Made by a program: the position numbers and the translations under genes. The notes beneath the pieces were generated by a model, which did no database searches, was not told where the DNA came from, and saw only the letters and a program-made list of their open reading frames with translations. From positions 6,306,001 through 6,370,000 of the forward strand of contig NC_007645.1 in assembly GCF_000012985.1 (NCBI RefSeq): a DNA stretch of 64,000 nt, written 5' to 3'. The stretch's first letter is position 1. Every line of letters begins with the position of its first letter. This document shows, in pieces, positions 39,646-57,724 of this stretch. Origin of the DNA: Hahella chejuensis KCTC 2396. Lineage in GTDB: Bacteria; Pseudomonadota; Gammaproteobacteria; Pseudomonadales; Oleiphilaceae.

Positions 39646-40839
39646 TTACTCGAAAATTTTAGCAACAACGCCAGCGCCCACTGTACGGCCGCCTTCACGA
39701 ATCGCAAAGCGCAGCCCCTCTTCCATCGCGATCGGAGCGATAAGGCTGACTTTCATTTTTACGTTGTCGCCCGGCATAACCATCTCTACGCCTTCTGGCA
39801 ACTCACACGCACCAGTCACATCCGTTGTACGGAAGTAGAACTGAGGACGATAGCCCTTGAAGAAAGGAGTATGACGGCCACCCTCGTCTTTGCTCAGTAC
39901 GTATACTTCTGATTCAAAAACGGTGTGCGGAGTAATAGTTCCTGGCTTGGCCAGTACCTGACCACGCTCTACATCATCACGCTTAGTGCCGCGCAACAAC
40001 ACTCCAACGTTCTCACCTGCACGACCTTCGTCCAGCAGCTTACGGAACATCTCAACGCCAGTACAGGTAGTCTTGGTAGTATCTTTGATACCAACAATCT
40101 CAACTTCCTCACCAACCCTGACAATGCCGCGCTCTACACGACCAGTTACAACTGTGCCGCGACCAGAGATAGAGAATACGTCTTCGATCGGCATCAGGAA
40201 CGGCTTATCAATGGCGCGCTCAGGCTCTGGGATGTAAGCATCCAGAGTCTCAACCAGCTTCTTAACAGCGCTAGTACCCATACCGTTATCGTCCTTACCT
40301 TCCAACGCCAACAACGCGGAACCAACGATAATTGGAGTGTCGTCGCCTGGGAATTCGTACTGGCTCAGCAGGTCGCGAACTTCCATCTCAACCAATTCCA
40401 ACAGCTCTTCATCATCAACCATGTCCGCTTTGTTCAGGAACACGACGATGTAAGGAACACCAACCTGACGCGCCAGCAGGATGTGCTCACGAGTCTGAGG
40501 CATAGGGCCGTCAGCTGCGGAACACACCAAAATAGCGCCATCCATCTGCGCCGCACCAGTGATCATGTTCTTCACATAGTCAGCGTGCCCAGGGCAGTCA
40601 ACGTGCGCATAGTGACGAATGGGAGATTCGTACTCAACGTGAGAAGTCGCGATAGTGATACCACGCGCCTTTTCCTCTGGAGCATTATCGATACCGTCAA
40701 ACGCTACCGCCTGACCACCCCAAACTTCAGAACATACGCGGGTCAAGGCCGCTGTCAAAGTAGTCTTACCGTGGTCAACGTGACCAATGGTGCCTACGTT
40801 TACGTGCGGCTTGCTGCGTTCAAACTTTTCTTTTGCCAC
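39646..40839 (-). CDS. tufA: Elongation factor Tu, copy 1 (str operon)
   Basis: EF-Tu delivers aminoacyl-tRNA to the ribosome as a GTPase. The 397-residue product has [14 protein letters not shown] (P-loop), a [20 protein letters not shown] switch II region, the guanine-specificity motif NKADM, and beta-barrel domains 2 and 3. It starts with GTG at 40839, whereas copy 2 at 56038 starts with ATG. By eye the two genes are identical from 39646 to 40806; the only differences are the start codon and four synonymous sites (40807, 40813, 40816, 40819), so the proteins are identical. It follows fusA by 55 bp. Confidence 0.99.
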   Translation of the reverse strand: MAKEKFERSKPHVNVGTIGHVDHGKTTLTAALTRVCSEVWGGQAVAFDGIDNAPEEKARGITIATSHVEYESPIRHYAHVDCPGHADYVKNMITGAAQMDGAILVCSAADGPMPQTREHILLARQVGVPYIVVFLNKADMVDDEELLELVEMEVRDLLSQYEFPGDDTPIIVGSALLALEGKDDNGMGTSAVKKLVETLDAYIPEPERAIDKPFLMPIEDVFSISGRGTVVTGRVERGIVRVGEEVEIVGIKDTTKTTCTGVEMFRKLLDEGRAGENVGVLLRGTKRDDVERGQVLAKPGTITPHTVFESEVYVLSKDEGGRHTPFFKGYRPQFYFRTTDVTGACELPEGVEMVMPGDNVKMKVSLIAPIAMEEGLRFAIREGGRTVGAGVVAKIFE

Positions 40840-40894
40840 AGTCAGTTCCTCTCTAAATCACTATTCTAAAAAGTTTCAACTACGAATGATTAAA

Positions 40895-42994
<2,100 letters not shown>

Positions 42995-43011
42995 GATTAA
43001 TTACTCCAAAA

Positions 43012-43491
<480 letters not shown>

Positions 43492-43569
43492 TCAAAAATA
43501 AAAAAGGTCTTCAGGTAAATCTGACATGACTAAAAGCCAGCCAGCCTTACTCTTATCCAACAACTATTA

Positions 43570-43944
43570 TCAAGACTTGCCACGCTTGGCGCCGTACTTA
43601 GAACGACCCTGTCTACGATCGTTTACGCCAGCAGTATCCAAGGTTCCACGCACGGTGTGGTATCGCACGCCTGGCAAGTCTTTTACCCGGCCGCCGCGGA
43701 TCAACACAACACTATGCTCTTGCAGGTTATGACCTTCACCACCAATGTAAGAGGTTACTTCATAACCATTTGTTAAACGAACACGACACACTTTCCGCAA
43801 AGCTGAGTTCGGCTTTTTCGGGGTAGTCGTATATACACGGGTACATACGCCGCGACGCTGCGGACAACCTTGAAGCGCTGGAACATCGCTTTTCGCGACT
43901 TTACGGCTTCTAGGCTTGCGTACCAATTGGTTAATGGTTGCCAT
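43570..43944 (-). CDS. rpsL: 30S ribosomal protein S12
   Basis: This 124-residue protein controls decoding accuracy. The two lysines that matter for streptomycin response are wild type, in [11 protein letters not shown] and [12 protein letters not shown]; the aspartate in the latter is the usual methylthiolation site. It is the first gene of the str operon behind the promoter at 44005-44033. Confidence 0.99.
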   Translation of the reverse strand: MATINQLVRKPRSRKVAKSDVPALQGCPQRRGVCTRVYTTTPKKPNSALRKVCRVRLTNGYEVTSYIGGEGHNLQEHSVVLIRGGRVKDLPGVRYHTVRGTLDTAGVNDRRQGRSKYGAKRGKS

Positions 43945-44004
43945 TCAAGCTTACTCCGTTAACAACAGATAGATATTTAGTGCCCAACTATAATAAGGGC
44001 GCCA

Positions 44005-44033
44005 AGTGTACTGACGCCCATTCAACGAGTCAA
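44005..44033 (-). promoter_or_regulatory. Sigma-70 promoter of the str operon
   Basis: On the minus strand TTGACT (plus 44028-44033) and TACACT (plus 44005-44010) are spaced by 17 bases, about 60 bases before rpsL. An imperfect 10-base stem formed by AAGGCGGCTG and CAGTCGCCTT lies just upstream after rpoC and may mark the 3' end of the rpoBC transcript. Confidence 0.8.
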
Positions 44034-44078
44034 GGCGACTGAGGCTAAAAAACCACCAGCCGCCTTCGACATTGCAGA

Positions 44079-48269
<4,191 letters not shown>

Positions 48270-48335
48270 TGGCTAAGGCCTCTGACTGATCAATAGAAGC
48301 GATTTTCTCGCCCCTTAGTTAATTCGGTTTGCAGC

Positions 48336-48369
48336 AAACACCCGCTCTTTACTTCAGTTGCGGGTGTTT
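48336..48369 (-). promoter_or_regulatory. Hairpin in the rpoB-rpoC gap
   Basis: A perfect ten-base stem (48336-48345 with 48360-48369, loop of 14) lies about 20 bases after the rpoB stop. There is no T tract, so it is more likely an RNA-processing or stabilising element than a terminator. Confidence 0.55.
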
Positions 48370-48389
48370 GTGAAGGTTCATGCCGCGTC

Positions 48390-51300
48390 TTAGTTGGCCT
48401 CGAGTTCGATATCGATACCCAAAGAGCGGATCTCTTTAACCAATACGTTAAAGGACTCTGGCATACCCGGCTCCATACGGTGATCGCCGTCTACGATGTT
48501 CTTGTACATCTTCGTACGACCATTAACGTCATCGGATTTAACCGTAAGCATTTCCTGCAACGTATACGCTGCGCCATATGCTTCCAGTGCCCAGACCTCC
48601 ATTTCCCCGAACCTTTGTCCACCGAACTGGGCTTTACCGCCCAACGGCTGCTGCGTAACCAAACTGTAAGAGCCGGTAGAACGAGCATGCATTTTATCGT
48701 CGACCAAATGGTTCAACTTCAGCATGTACATATAGCCCACAGTTACTTGACGTTCGAAGCGCTCACCGGTACGACCGTCATACAGCCAGACCTGCCCGCT
48801 ATCATCCATGTCCGCAAGACGCAGCATCTCTTTGATTTCTTTCTCTTTGGCGCCATCGAAAACAGGTGTAGCCATAGGCACGCCTTTCTTCAGGTTGGCC
48901 GCCAAGACCAGAACTTCGGAGTCAGACAATGAGTCCAAATCTTCGTTGCGTCCGCCAATCCCGTTATAGATCTCGTGCAGGAACTTGCGAATTTCCGCGG
49001 CTTGCTTCTGCTCCGCCAGCATCCTGTTGATTTTATCACCAAGCCCTTTCGCCGCTGCGCCCAAATGAGTCTCAAGAACCTGTCCCACGTTCATACGGGA
49101 CGGTACGCCCAACGGGTTCAATACGATATCGACCGGGTTGCCCTGCTCATCGTAAGGCATATCTTCAACTGGCTTGATCGCAGAAATAACACCTTTGTTC
49201 CCGTGTCTTCCCGCCATTTTGTCACCAGGCTGAATACGACGCTTCACAGCAACATAGACCTTGACGATTTTCAAAACGCCTGGAGCCAAGTCATCGCCAG
49301 ACTGCAACTTGCGCTTTTTATCTTCGTAACGGTCTTCGATACTCTTACGACGCTCTTGCAACTGCCCTTCCGCCTTTTCAAGCAGTTCATTCAGTTGTTC
49401 GTCCGCCATGTTCAACTTGAACCATTCTTCTTTCTCGAATGCGTTGAAGTGAACTTCAGTCAGAGTATCGCCTTTCTTCAGACCAGGACCGCCAATTACT
49501 GACTGGCCCAGCAATGCCGACCGCAAGCGCTCGAACGTTGCGCCTTCAACGATTTTATACTCATCGTTTAGGTCCTTGCGGAACTTATTCAGTTCAGTTT
49601 GTTCGATTTCCTTCGCGCGCTGATCTTTCTCAACGCCATCGCGGGTAAACACTTGAACATCAATAACTGTTCCGCGCATACCAGTCGATACGCGCAGGGA
49701 AGTATCCTTCACATCAGAGGCTTTCTCACCAAAGATAGCGCGCAGCAGTTTTTCTTCTGGCGTCAACTGAGTTTCACCCTTCGGCGTCACTTTGCCGACC
49801 AGAATGTCGCCTGGCTCAACTTCCGCTCCAATATAGATAATTCCGGAGTCATCCAATTTCGCCAACGCGCTTTCGCCCACATTGGGAATATCCGCTGTAA
49901 CTTCTTCCGGCCCTAGCTTGGTATCCCTTGCAACGCAAGTGAGCTCCTGGATATGAATCGTGGTGAATCGGTCCTCCTGTACAACTCTCTCAGACACAAG
50001 GATGGAGTCCTCGAAGTTGTAACCATTCCAAGGCATAAACGCGATGCGCATGTTCTGCCCCAGCGCCAGTTCCCCCAAGTCAACAGATGGACCATCAGCA
50101 AGCACATCGCCACGCGCAACTTCGTCACCTTCCATCACCAGAGAGCGCTGGTTGATGCAGGTGTTCTGGTTGGAGCGCTGGTACTTAGTGAGGTTATAGA
50201 TATCAACCCCAGCGTCGCCGGCTTCGGTTTCATCATCGCTCACACGAACAACGATACGAGCAGCGTCAACGCTAACAACAACCCCACCGCGCCGCGCAAC
50301 CACGCACACGCCGGAGTCCTGGGCCACATAACGCTCCATACCTGTACCAACCAGAGGCTTTTCCGCCTTCAGCGTAGGGACAGCCTGTCGCTGCATGTTC
50401 GATCCCATCAATGCTCGGTTAGCATCATCGTGCTCCAAGAACGGGATCAGAGACGCCGCCACAGATACAACCTGACGAGGTGATACATCCATCAACGTCA
50501 CTTTTTCAGGCGGCATTACGGTAAACTCGTTCTTATGACGAACTGTTACCAACTCGTCAATCAAGCGACCGTTTTCGTCAACTGCCGCGCTTGCCTGTGC
50601 AATAACGTAGTCGCTCTCTTCAATAGCAGACAGATACTCAATATCGTCAGTCACCAAGCCGTCCACGACCTTACGATACGGACTTTCCAGGAAGCCGTAG
50701 GTATTTGTGCGGGCGTATGTGGCCAGTGAGTTGATCAGACCGATGTTTGGACCTTCAGGCGTCTCAATAGGACAAACACGACCATAGTGAGTCGGGTGTA
50801 CGTCGCGCACTTCAAAGCCAGCGCGCTCGCGCGTCAAACCACCAGGTCCCAACGCAGAAACACGACGCTTATGCGTTACTTCAGACAGAGGGTTATTCTG
50901 ATCCATAAACTGAGACAACTGACTGGATCCGAAAAACTCCTTTACAGCTGCAGCAACTGGCTTGGCGTTGATCAGGTCCTGAGGCATAAGCCCCTCAGAC
51001 TCCGCCATGCTCAGACGCTCTTTCACCGCACGCTCAACGCGAACCAGCCCTACACGGAACTGATTCTCGGCCATCTCACCGACAGAACGCACACGACGGT
51101 TACCAAGATGATCGATATCATCCACAACGCCTTTACCATTACGGATATCGATCAACGTCCTCAAAACGTCAATAATATCTGAATGACTCAGAACGCCCAG
51201 CCCTTCTGTTTCTTCGCGCCCCAATCTGCGGTTGAACTTCATGCGCCCAACAGCGGAAAGATCATAACGCTCTTCTGAAAAAAACAGGTTGTTGAACAGA

Positions 51301-52463
51301 TTTTCCGCTGACTCTTTTGTCGGCGGCTCACCTGGGCGCATCATGCGATAAATTTCGACCAAAGCTTCTAACTGTGAACGCGTCGCATCAATTCTTAGCG
51401 TATCGGAAACGAAGGGGCCACAATCCAAGTCGTTGGTATAAAGCGTTTCAATTCTCTTGATGCCCGCTTTTTCAATCTTCTCGATAGCGTCGTCAGTAAT
51501 CTCAGTATTACACTCAACAATCACTTCCCCAGTTGAAGGGTCAGCGATATTAGTTGCAGTAACTTTGCCTAATAAATAGGAGCTTGGAACACGCAGACGT
51601 TTTAGGCCCGCCTTTTCCATTTGTCGAATATGTCTGGCTGTAACCCTACGCCCTTCTTCTACGATTAGGTTGCCCTCGTCATCTTTAATTTCAAAGATGG
51701 CGATATCACCACGCAGACGGCTAGGAACCAAATCCAGGAAGTATTCGCCGCCCTCTACTTCAAACAGACTGTTCTCGAAGAACATTTCGAGCATTTCGTC
51801 AGCGGCGTATCCCAAGGCGCGCAAAAGTATTGTCGCCGGCAGCTTTCTACGACGGTCTATACGAACGAACACGCAATCCTTCGGATCGAACTCGAAGTCA
51901 AGCCAAGATCCGCGATAAGGAATGATCCGCGCCGAATAAAGCAATTTGCCGGAGGAGTGAGTCTTGCCTTTATCGTGATCAAAAAATACGCCTGGAGATC
52001 TATGGAGCTGAGATACGATGACACGCTCAGTCCCATTGATAACGAAAGTTCCGTTTTCGGTCATTAACGGAACTTCTCCCATATAAACTTCTTGTTCCTT
52101 GATATCTTTAATCGCCTTCGTAGACGATTCTTTGTCATAGATGATCAAGCGAACTTTAACTCTTAAGGGCGCCGCATAGGTAACGCCGCGCAGCTGACAC
52201 TCAGCTACATCAAATACGGGCTGGCCCAGCCGGTAACTTACATATTCTAGGGCCGCATTTCCCGAAAAGCTGACAATTGGAAATACCGACTTGAACGCAG
52301 CGTGCAAGCCGACTTCCTGCCGGTCTTCGATTGCTACGTCTTGCTGTAAAAAATCATGATAGGAGTCTAGCTGTATGGACAGGAGGTACGGAACGTCCAT
52401 TACTGCTGGAAGCTTTCCGAAGTCTTTACGAATTCGTTTTTTCTCGGTATAGGAGTATGTCAT
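48390..52463 (-). CDS. rpoB: RNA polymerase beta subunit
   Basis: This 1357-residue subunit forms the upper clamp and the rifampicin pocket. The rifampicin region reads [18 protein letters not shown] followed by [13 protein letters not shown]; the Asp, His and Ser positions changed in resistant mutants are all wild type. The C-terminal [18 protein letters not shown] block ([17 protein letters not shown]) and [20 protein letters not shown] are conserved. It follows rplL with a 183-bp gap that holds a hairpin. Confidence 0.99.
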   Translation of the reverse strand: MTYSYTEKKRIRKDFGKLPAVMDVPYLLSIQLDSYHDFLQQDVAIEDRQEVGLHAAFKSVFPIVSFSGNAALEYVSYRLGQPVFDVAECQLRGVTYAAPLRVKVRLIIYDKESSTKAIKDIKEQEVYMGEVPLMTENGTFVINGTERVIVSQLHRSPGVFFDHDKGKTHSSGKLLYSARIIPYRGSWLDFEFDPKDCVFVRIDRRRKLPATILLRALGYAADEMLEMFFENSLFEVEGGEYFLDLVPSRLRGDIAIFEIKDDEGNLIVEEGRRVTARHIRQMEKAGLKRLRVPSSYLLGKVTATNIADPSTGEVIVECNTEITDDAIEKIEKAGIKRIETLYTNDLDCGPFVSDTLRIDATRSQLEALVEIYRMMRPGEPPTKESAENLFNNLFFSEERYDLSAVGRMKFNRRLGREETEGLGVLSHSDIIDVLRTLIDIRNGKGVVDDIDHLGNRRVRSVGEMAENQFRVGLVRVERAVKERLSMAESEGLMPQDLINAKPVAAAVKEFFGSSQLSQFMDQNNPLSEVTHKRRVSALGPGGLTRERAGFEVRDVHPTHYGRVCPIETPEGPNIGLINSLATYARTNTYGFLESPYRKVVDGLVTDDIEYLSAIEESDYVIAQASAAVDENGRLIDELVTVRHKNEFTVMPPEKVTLMDVSPRQVVSVAASLIPFLEHDDANRALMGSNMQRQAVPTLKAEKPLVGTGMERYVAQDSGVCVVARRGGVVVSVDAARIVVRVSDDETEAGDAGVDIYNLTKYQRSNQNTCINQRSLVMEGDEVARGDVLADGPSVDLGELALGQNMRIAFMPWNGYNFEDSILVSERVVQEDRFTTIHIQELTCVARDTKLGPEEVTADIPNVGESALAKLDDSGIIYIGAEVEPGDILVGKVTPKGETQLTPEEKLLRAIFGEKASDVKDTSLRVSTGMRGTVIDVQVFTRDGVEKDQRAKEIEQTELNKFRKDLNDEYKIVEGATFERLRSALLGQSVIGGPGLKKGDTLTEVHFNAFEKEEWFKLNMADEQLNELLEKAEGQLQERRKSIEDRYEDKKRKLQSGDDLAPGVLKIVKVYVAVKRRIQPGDKMAGRHGNKGVISAIKPVEDMPYDEQGNPVDIVLNPLGVPSRMNVGQVLETHLGAAAKGLGDKINRMLAEQKQAAEIRKFLHEIYNGIGGRNEDLDSLSDSEVLVLAANLKKGVPMATPVFDGAKEKEIKEMLRLADMDDSGQVWLYDGRTGERFERQVTVGYMYMLKLNHLVDDKMHARSTGSYSLVTQQPLGGKAQFGGQRFGEMEVWALEAYGAAYTLQEMLTVKSDDVNGRTKMYKNIVDGDHRMEPGMPESFNVLVKEIRSLGIDIELEAN

Positions 52464-52586
52464 CGATATTCCCCAGCTTTCTTCAAACTGACTCTGGTGT
52501 GCTCGAAGGAGTTCGACAACCGCAAATGCTTATTACGGTTCGTGCGAAATTTTGGTCGCAAAGTTATAGCTTGCACAACGGAAAAC

Positions 52587-52611
52587 GGCTGACGTTGAAT
52601 AAACGCCAGCC
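52587..52611 (-). promoter_or_regulatory. Hairpin between rplL and rpoB (attenuator position)
   Basis: On the minus strand a ten-base stem with one G-U pair and a five-base loop (plus 52587-52596 with 52602-52611) lies about 35 bases after the rplL stop. In E. coli an attenuator and an RNase III site occupy this place and lower rpoBC expression relative to rplJL; the same role is likely here. Confidence 0.6.
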
Positions 52612-52646
52612 GAATTCTTCTTTAATAGCCTAAAGCTAGCAAAGTT

Positions 52647-53021
52647 TTACTTGAGTTCAACCGTAGCGCCGGCTTCTTCAAGTTCTTTCTTAGCTTTTTC
52701 TGCGTCGTCTTTGGAAAGAGCTTCTTTAACAGTTGAAGGCGCGCCGTCAACCAGATCTTTAGCTTCTTTCAGGCCCAGACCAGTGATGCCGCGAACTACT
52801 TTGATCACGTTCACTTTCTTCTCGCCTGCAGACTGCAGAACTACGTCAAATTCGGTTTTTTCTTCAACTGCTGCTGCGTCAGCAGCAGGGGCTGCAGCTA
52901 CTGCAACTGCAGCTGCTGCGGAAACGCCGAACTTTTCTTCCATTGCTTCAACAAGCGCAACTACATCCATTACGCTCATTTCTGCGATTGCATTAAGGAT
53001 ATCGTCTTTTGACAGAGCCAT
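52647..53021 (-). CDS. rplL: 50S ribosomal protein L7/L12
   Basis: This 124-residue stalk protein has an N-terminal dimerisation domain ([20 protein letters not shown]), an alanine-rich hinge ([20 protein letters not shown]) and a C-terminal factor-binding domain with [20 protein letters not shown]. Multiple dimers bind L10 and recruit translational GTPases. It is 36 bp after rplJ. Confidence 0.99.
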   Translation of the reverse strand: MALSKDDILNAIAEMSVMDVVALVEAMEEKFGVSAAAAVAVAAAPAADAAAVEEKTEFDVVLQSAGEKKVNVIKVVRGITGLGLKEAKDLVDGAPSTVKEALSKDDAEKAKKELEEAGATVELK

Positions 53022-53057
53022 TTCTAAAATCTCCTAAAAGCCAAAAATAAAAAACCG

Positions 53058-53588
53058 TTATGCCGCTTCTTGCTTCTTGTCGCGAACTGCCGCAACTGCA
53101 CGTGTCACTTTCGAAGGAATTTCGTTCAGTGTCCGTGCAAGCTTGGTGACAGGCGCTTGCATTACGCTCATCAACATCGCCAGAGCCTGATCCCTTGTCG
53201 GGAGTTTGGCCAGACGATCGATCTGATCAGCGCCAAGCATCTCACCACCAACAGCAAGAGCCTTGATTTCAAACTTGTCGTTTTCTTTTGCATAGTCCTT
53301 GAGCAAGCGAGCTGCCGCTCCTGGATCTTCCATAGAAAACGCCAAGATTGTGGGGCCAACAAAAGCTTCGCGCGCGCACTCATACTCAGTGCCTTCAACA
53401 GCACGGCGAGCCAGAGTGTTACGCACAACCCTCAAAGAAACGCTTTCTGCACGAGCTTTAGCGCGCAGTTCAGACATTTTATTCGAGGTTACGCCTCTAT
53501 AGTCGGCAATCACCAATGACAAGGCCTTACTGGCAGTCTCATTGACTTCAGCGACAATCGCTTTCTTGTCTTCGAGTCTAATTGCCAC
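53058..53588 (-). CDS. rplJ: 50S ribosomal protein L10
   Basis: This 176-residue stalk-base protein binds 23S rRNA and carries L7/L12 dimers on its C-terminal helix. I set the start at GTG 53588 (first residues [17 protein letters not shown]) because AGGAG lies seven bases upstream and the length matches the family; an in-frame ATG nine codons earlier overlaps the leader. In E. coli L10 with L7/L12 represses its own mRNA via the leader. Confidence 0.97.
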   Translation of the reverse strand: MAIRLEDKKAIVAEVNETASKALSLVIADYRGVTSNKMSELRAKARAESVSLRVVRNTLARRAVEGTEYECAREAFVGPTILAFSMEDPGAAARLLKDYAKENDKFEIKALAVGGEMLGADQIDRLAKLPTRDQALAMLMSVMQAPVTKLARTLNEIPSKVTRAVAAVRDKKQEAA

Positions 53589-53783
53589 CGGATTTCTCCT
53601 ATGTGTACCGGCCAAGCCGGTTAGTCGTACTATGTCTCACTGAGACGTTTACGGCTTTTAAGCAGGAAAACTACTACCAGCCGTCTGCGCAGGAACTTTT
53701 AATCTTCCCGGCTTACGCCGGGAAAAGCCTGCGGTCTTGGACAGCCTACGGCTTATGCCGAAAGACCACCAAAATCTTCATAT
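53589..53783 (-). promoter_or_regulatory. L10 leader region (rplJL autoregulation)
   Basis: The 195-bp gap between rplA and rplJ carries several hairpins on the minus strand: an eight-base stem at 53705-53712 with 53717-53724 (loop of four), an ACCGGC/GCCGGT pair at about 53606-53622 close to the start codon, and a CGGCAT-type stem near 53750. Position and structure fit the ribosomal L10 leader bound by L10-L7/L12, but the known kink-turn core was not aligned. Confidence 0.6.
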
Positions 53784-54482
53784 TTATACAGCCAAGCTAT
53801 TCTGATCAATCAACAGACCTGGGCCCATTGTTGATGACAGGGTCACCTTCTTGAGGTAAACGCCTTTCGCTGAAGAAGGCTTAATTTTCTTCAGATCAGC
53901 AATCAAAGCTTCCAAGTTCTGTTTGATGTGCTCCGCAGAGAACTCAACGTTACCTAGAGGAGCATGAATGATGCCGTTTTTGTCTGTTCTGTAACGAATC
54001 TGGCCCGCTTTAGCGTTATTAACCGCCGCTTCAACGTCAGCAGTTACAGTTCCTACTTTGGGGTTAGGCATAAGGCCACGAGGCCCTAAAATTTGGCCTA
54101 ACTGACCAACAACACGCATAGCGTCTGGAGTTGCGATGACAACATCGAAATCCAAGTTGCCTTTTTTCACTTCTTCAGCCAAGTCGTCCATACCTACGAT
54201 ATCAGCGCCAGCCGCTTTTGCTTTATCAGCATTTGCGCCCTGCGTGAACACTGCAACACGAACAGTTTTTCCTGTCCCGTTTGGCAGGACAGTAGAGCTG
54301 CGGACCACTTGGTCTGATTTACGAGCATCCACTCCAAGGTTCACGGATACATCGATAGATTCTTTAAATTTCACAGGGGCGGACAGCTCAGTCAAAAGGG
54401 CTACCGCCTCTTCTACACTGTACGCTTTACCAGCTTGCACTTTTTCACGAATCGCCTTTTGGCGTTTAGTCAACTTAGCCAC
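53784..54482 (-). CDS. rplA: 50S ribosomal protein L1
   Basis: This 232-residue protein has the two-domain L1 fold with the signature [20 protein letters not shown] and [14 protein letters not shown]. It forms the movable L1 stalk that releases E-site tRNA. In E. coli it represses the rplKA mRNA. It begins 3 bp after the rplK stop. Confidence 0.99.
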   Translation of the reverse strand: MAKLTKRQKAIREKVQAGKAYSVEEAVALLTELSAPVKFKESIDVSVNLGVDARKSDQVVRSSTVLPNGTGKTVRVAVFTQGANADKAKAAGADIVGMDDLAEEVKKGNLDFDVVIATPDAMRVVGQLGQILGPRGLMPNPKVGTVTADVEAAVNNAKAGQIRYRTDKNGIIHAPLGNVEFSAEHIKQNLEALIADLKKIKPSSAKGVYLKKVTLSSTMGPGLLIDQNSLAV

Positions 54483-54485
54483 GTT

Positions 54486-54914
54486 TTACTCCTCTACGTT
54501 CAAACCCATGCTTCTAGCTGTGCCAGCGATAGTTCGAACAGCAGCGTCGAGGCTACCCGCAGACAAGTCAGGCATTTTAACATTCGCAATTTCTTCCAAT
54601 TGCGCACGATTTACTGTACCTACCTTTTCTGTATTCGGACGGCCAGAGCCGCTCTTAATACCAGCCGCTTTTCTAAGCAATACTGAAGCAGGTGGAGTTT
54701 TAGTAATAAACGTAAAGCTACGATCACTGTATACGGTAATTACAACTGGAGTCGGCAAACCAGGCTCAAGATTCTGGGTCTTGGCGTTGAACGCCTTACA
54801 GAATTCCATGATGTTTACACCGTGTTGACCTAATGCAGGACCAACAGGGGGACTTGGATTAGCCTGGCCGGCTTTTACTTGCAACTTGATATAGGCATTA
54901 ACTTTCTTAGCCAT
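54486..54914 (-). CDS. rplK: 50S ribosomal protein L11
   Basis: This 142-residue protein starts [20 protein letters not shown] and has the proline-rich [20 protein letters not shown] block; it binds the GTPase-associated centre of 23S rRNA. I used the ATG at 54914, preceded by AGGAGG; a GTG-type start 16 codons upstream would run into the intergenic region. It is needed for RelA activation in related bacteria. Confidence 0.98.
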   Translation of the reverse strand: MAKKVNAYIKLQVKAGQANPSPPVGPALGQHGVNIMEFCKAFNAKTQNLEPGLPTPVVITVYSDRSFTFITKTPPASVLLRKAAGIKSGSGRPNTEKVGTVNRAQLEEIANVKMPDLSAGSLDAAVRTIAGTARSMGLNVEE

Positions 54915-54962
54915 TTTTCCTCCTAATGGGTTTAACGCACTTAGTGCTCCCCGAACAGACAC

Positions 54963-54994
54963 AAAAAGCTCGCCCCACCTAAGGCGAAGCGAGC
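54963..54994 (-). terminator. Terminator-like hairpin after nusG
   Basis: On the minus strand GCTCGC and GCGAGC (plus 54989-54994 and 54968-54973) enclose a 15-base loop and are followed by TTTTT. It lies between nusG and rplK and would separate secE-nusG from the rplKAJL transcript at least partly. Confidence 0.7.
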
Positions 54995-55010
54995 AGTCGT
55001 CATGCGAACT

Positions 55011-55544
55011 TTAATCTTTTTCGACCTGACTAAACTCCAGGTCGACTGGCGTTGAACGGCCAAAGATAAGAACCGCCACTTTCACCCGACTTTTTTCGTA
55101 GTCTACTTCTTCAACCACACCATTAAAGTCGGCAAAAGGACCATCAATGACACGAACCACTTCACCAGCCTCAAACAAGGTTTTCGGTTTAGGCTTATCT
55201 GCGCCGCTTTCAACTCGACGAAGAATTGCCTCAGCCTCCTTGTCACTTATAGGGGCAGGCTTATCAGGAGTGCCGCCTATAAAGCCAAGCACACGAGTTG
55301 TGGACTTGACCAGGTGCCAAGTATCATCATTCATTTCCATTTGAACAAGCACATATCCAGGGTAGAACTTGCGCTCACTCTTGCGCTTCTTTCCCTCTTT
55401 CATCTCTACGACTTCTTCTGTAGGAACCAAGATCTCACCAAACTGATCTTCCATCCCTTTAAGCACTATGCGCTCCTTAAGGGAGCGCATAACATGCTTC
55501 TCGAAGCCGGAGTAGGCTTGAACAACAAACCATCGCTTAGACAA
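55011..55544 (-). CDS. nusG: Transcription antitermination/termination factor NusG
   Basis: This 177-residue protein has the NGN domain ([40 protein letters not shown]) and a C-terminal KOW domain ([20 protein letters not shown]). It binds RNA polymerase through the NGN domain and Rho or S10 through KOW. It follows secE by 10 bp. Confidence 0.99.
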   Translation of the reverse strand: MSKRWFVVQAYSGFEKHVMRSLKERIVLKGMEDQFGEILVPTEEVVEMKEGKKRKSERKFYPGYVLVQMEMNDDTWHLVKSTTRVLGFIGGTPDKPAPISDKEAEAILRRVESGADKPKPKTLFEAGEVVRVIDGPFADFNGVVEEVDYEKSRVKVAVLIFGRSTPVDLEFSQVEKD

Positions 55545-55554
55545 AGGCCTTCTC

Positions 55555-55923
55555 CTACCCTATTAAGCCTGACACAAGCCAGCTGATCAGGGAATCAATG
55601 ACCCATAGCAGCAACGCCACTACAAGGACAAAGACAACCACTATCAAGGTTGTCTGAGTCAACTCGGGCCTGGTTGGCCAAACCACCTTCCTTATCTCCA
55701 TGCGAGCATCTTTGAGCAAAACCAAGAGAGCCTTTCCTTTCTCCGTTTGCACAGCGACGAAACCCGCCACCAGAGCCAAAGCGACCAAAGCAAGCACACG
55801 ATAAAGAAGCGACTGATCAGCGTAAAAGGAGTTACCAACAACCCGTACGGCAACCAAAGCAACAACAAGCAGCCACTTCAGCTTATCGAAAGCTCCAGAG
55901 CTTTTCTCTATGTTTGAAGACAT
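55555..55923 (-). CDS. secE: Preprotein translocase subunit SecE
   Basis: This 122-residue protein has three predicted membrane helices, as in E. coli, with the conserved amphipathic segment and hinge [20 protein letters not shown] before the last helix. It stabilises SecY. The ATG at 55923 ([14 protein letters not shown]) is preferred over a GTG two codons earlier. The trp tRNA gene ends 25 bp upstream. Confidence 0.97.
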   Translation of the reverse strand: MSSNIEKSSGAFDKLKWLLVVALVAVRVVGNSFYADQSLLYRVLALVALALVAGFVAVQTEKGKALLVLLKDARMEIRKVVWPTRPELTQTTLIVVVFVLVVALLLWVIDSLISWLVSGLIG

Positions 55924-55948
55924 AACCACCCAAACCCAAAATTTAAGG

Positions 55949-56024
55949 TGGCAGGCCAGGAGGGAATCGAACCCCCAACCTGCGGTTTTGGAGACCGCCG
56001 CTCTGCCAATTGAGCTACTGGCCT
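55949..56024 (-). tRNA. tRNA-Trp (CCA)
   Basis: A 76-base cloverleaf read on the minus strand starts AGGCCAG and ends CTGGCCT plus GCCA, with the anticodon loop CTCCAAA (anticodon CCA), D-loop AGCTCAATTGGCAGAGC and T-arm GGGGGTTCGATTCCC. The CCA end is encoded. It lies between the second tuf copy and secE. Confidence 0.98.
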
Positions 56025-56037
56025 ACCTTAAAAAAGG

Positions 56038-57231
56038 TTACTCGAAAATTTTAGCAACAACGCCAGCGCCCACTGTACGGCCGCCTTCACGAATCGCAAA
56101 GCGCAGCCCCTCTTCCATCGCGATCGGAGCGATAAGGCTGACTTTCATTTTTACGTTGTCGCCCGGCATAACCATCTCTACGCCTTCTGGCAACTCACAC
56201 GCACCAGTCACATCCGTTGTACGGAAGTAGAACTGAGGACGATAGCCCTTGAAGAAAGGAGTATGACGGCCACCCTCGTCTTTGCTCAGTACGTATACTT
56301 CTGATTCAAAAACGGTGTGCGGAGTAATAGTTCCTGGCTTGGCCAGTACCTGACCACGCTCTACATCATCACGCTTAGTGCCGCGCAACAACACTCCAAC
56401 GTTCTCACCTGCACGACCTTCGTCCAGCAGCTTACGGAACATCTCAACGCCAGTACAGGTAGTCTTGGTAGTATCTTTGATACCAACAATCTCAACTTCC
56501 TCACCAACCCTGACAATGCCGCGCTCTACACGACCAGTTACAACTGTGCCGCGACCAGAGATAGAGAATACGTCTTCGATCGGCATCAGGAACGGCTTAT
56601 CAATGGCGCGCTCAGGCTCTGGGATGTAAGCATCCAGAGTCTCAACCAGCTTCTTAACAGCGCTAGTACCCATACCGTTATCGTCCTTACCTTCCAACGC
56701 CAACAACGCGGAACCAACGATAATTGGAGTGTCGTCGCCTGGGAATTCGTACTGGCTCAGCAGGTCGCGAACTTCCATCTCAACCAATTCCAACAGCTCT
56801 TCATCATCAACCATGTCCGCTTTGTTCAGGAACACGACGATGTAAGGAACACCAACCTGACGCGCCAGCAGGATGTGCTCACGAGTCTGAGGCATAGGGC
56901 CGTCAGCTGCGGAACACACCAAAATAGCGCCATCCATCTGCGCCGCACCAGTGATCATGTTCTTCACATAGTCAGCGTGCCCAGGGCAGTCAACGTGCGC
57001 ATAGTGACGAATGGGAGATTCGTACTCAACGTGAGAAGTCGCGATAGTGATACCACGCGCCTTTTCCTCTGGAGCATTATCGATACCGTCAAACGCTACC
57101 GCCTGACCACCCCAAACTTCAGAACATACGCGGGTCAAGGCCGCTGTCAAAGTAGTCTTACCGTGGTCAACGTGACCAATGGTGCCTACGTTTACGTGAG
57201 GCTTACTACGCTCAAACTTTTCTTTTGCCAT
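56038..57231 (-). CDS. tufB: Elongation factor Tu, copy 2 (tRNA-tuf-secE unit)
   Basis: The protein is identical to that of the gene at 39646. This copy starts with ATG at 57231. It lies directly after four tRNA genes and before tRNA-Trp and secE, the classical tufB position. All nucleotide differences from copy 1 lie within the first 13 codons (57199, 57205, 57208, 57211 and the start codon), which indicates recent gene conversion over the rest. The gene may be co-transcribed with the upstream tRNAs. Confidence 0.99.
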   Translation of the reverse strand: MAKEKFERSKPHVNVGTIGHVDHGKTTLTAALTRVCSEVWGGQAVAFDGIDNAPEEKARGITIATSHVEYESPIRHYAHVDCPGHADYVKNMITGAAQMDGAILVCSAADGPMPQTREHILLARQVGVPYIVVFLNKADMVDDEELLELVEMEVRDLLSQYEFPGDDTPIIVGSALLALEGKDDNGMGTSAVKKLVETLDAYIPEPERAIDKPFLMPIEDVFSISGRGTVVTGRVERGIVRVGEEVEIVGIKDTTKTTCTGVEMFRKLLDEGRAGENVGVLLRGTKRDDVERGQVLAKPGTITPHTVFESEVYVLSKDEGGRHTPFFKGYRPQFYFRTTDVTGACELPEGVEMVMPGDNVKMKVSLIAPIAMEEGLRFAIREGGRTVGAGVVAKIFE

Positions 57232-57283
57232 TTGACCATCCCCTAAAGAAATGCAGCAGCCGAGACTTCAGTGAATTAATTAG

Positions 57284-57359
57284 TGGAGCTCATGACCGGA
57301 ATTGAACCGGTGACCTCATCCTTACCAAGGATGTGCTCTACCGACTGAGCTACATGAGC
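57284..57359 (-). tRNA. tRNA-Thr (GGT)
   Basis: A 76-base cloverleaf on the minus strand begins GCTCATG and ends CATGAGC plus TCCA; the anticodon loop TTGGTAA gives GGT. CCA is encoded. It is the tRNA nearest the tuf gene in the four-tRNA cluster. Confidence 0.98.
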
Positions 57360-57379
57360 AAAACCAATACCACAAAGCG

Positions 57380-57454
<75 letters not shown>

Positions 57455-57465
57455 ACTTGAATAAG

Positions 57466-57549
57466 TGGTGGAGGGGGCTGGATTCGAACCAGCGAAGCTT
57501 GCGCGTCAGATTTACAGTCTGATCCCTTTGGCCACTCGGGAACCCCTCC
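57466..57549 (-). tRNA. tRNA-Tyr (GTA)
   Basis: An 84-base class II tRNA with a long variable arm, on the minus strand. It begins GGAGGGG, has the anticodon loop CTGTAAA (GTA) and ends CCCCTCC plus ACCA. The order Thr-Tyr-Gly-Thr-tuf is the same as in E. coli thrU-tyrU-glyT-thrT-tufB. Confidence 0.98.
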
Positions 57550-57589
57550 CAGAACAGGCTCACCCACCACAAGGTGAAACCCTAGAAAA

Positions 57590-57665
57590 TGGAGCTGGTG
57601 GACGGAATCGAACCCCCGACCTGCTGATTACAAGTCAGCTGCTCTACCAACTGAGCTACACCAGC
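57590..57665 (-). tRNA. tRNA-Thr (TGT)
   Basis: A 76-base cloverleaf on the minus strand begins GCTGGTG and ends CACCAGC plus TCCA; the anticodon loop CTTGTAA gives TGT. It is the first tRNA of the cluster, 31 bases after the promoter -10 box. Confidence 0.98.
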
Positions 57666-57695
57666 TCTACATCTCGCCTGTTTCGCGAGGCCGCT

Positions 57696-57724
57696 ATACT
57701 ACGGAAGTTCCACACCCGATGCAA
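57696..57724 (-). promoter_or_regulatory. Sigma-70 promoter of the tRNA-tuf unit
   Basis: On the minus strand TTGCAT (plus 57719-57724) and TAGTAT (plus 57696-57701) are spaced by 17 bases. A G+C-rich segment (AGCGGCCTCGCG) follows the -10 box, as a discriminator of stringently controlled stable-RNA promoters would. The promoter overlaps the 3' end of the upstream protein gene. Confidence 0.75.

Noticed and set aside
39925..40869. Long open frame (314 codons) antisense to tuf, and its 309-codon twin at 56317-57246
   Set aside because: It is the complementary shadow of a highly biased gene; it is duplicated only because tuf is duplicated, and it has no ribosome site or domain.
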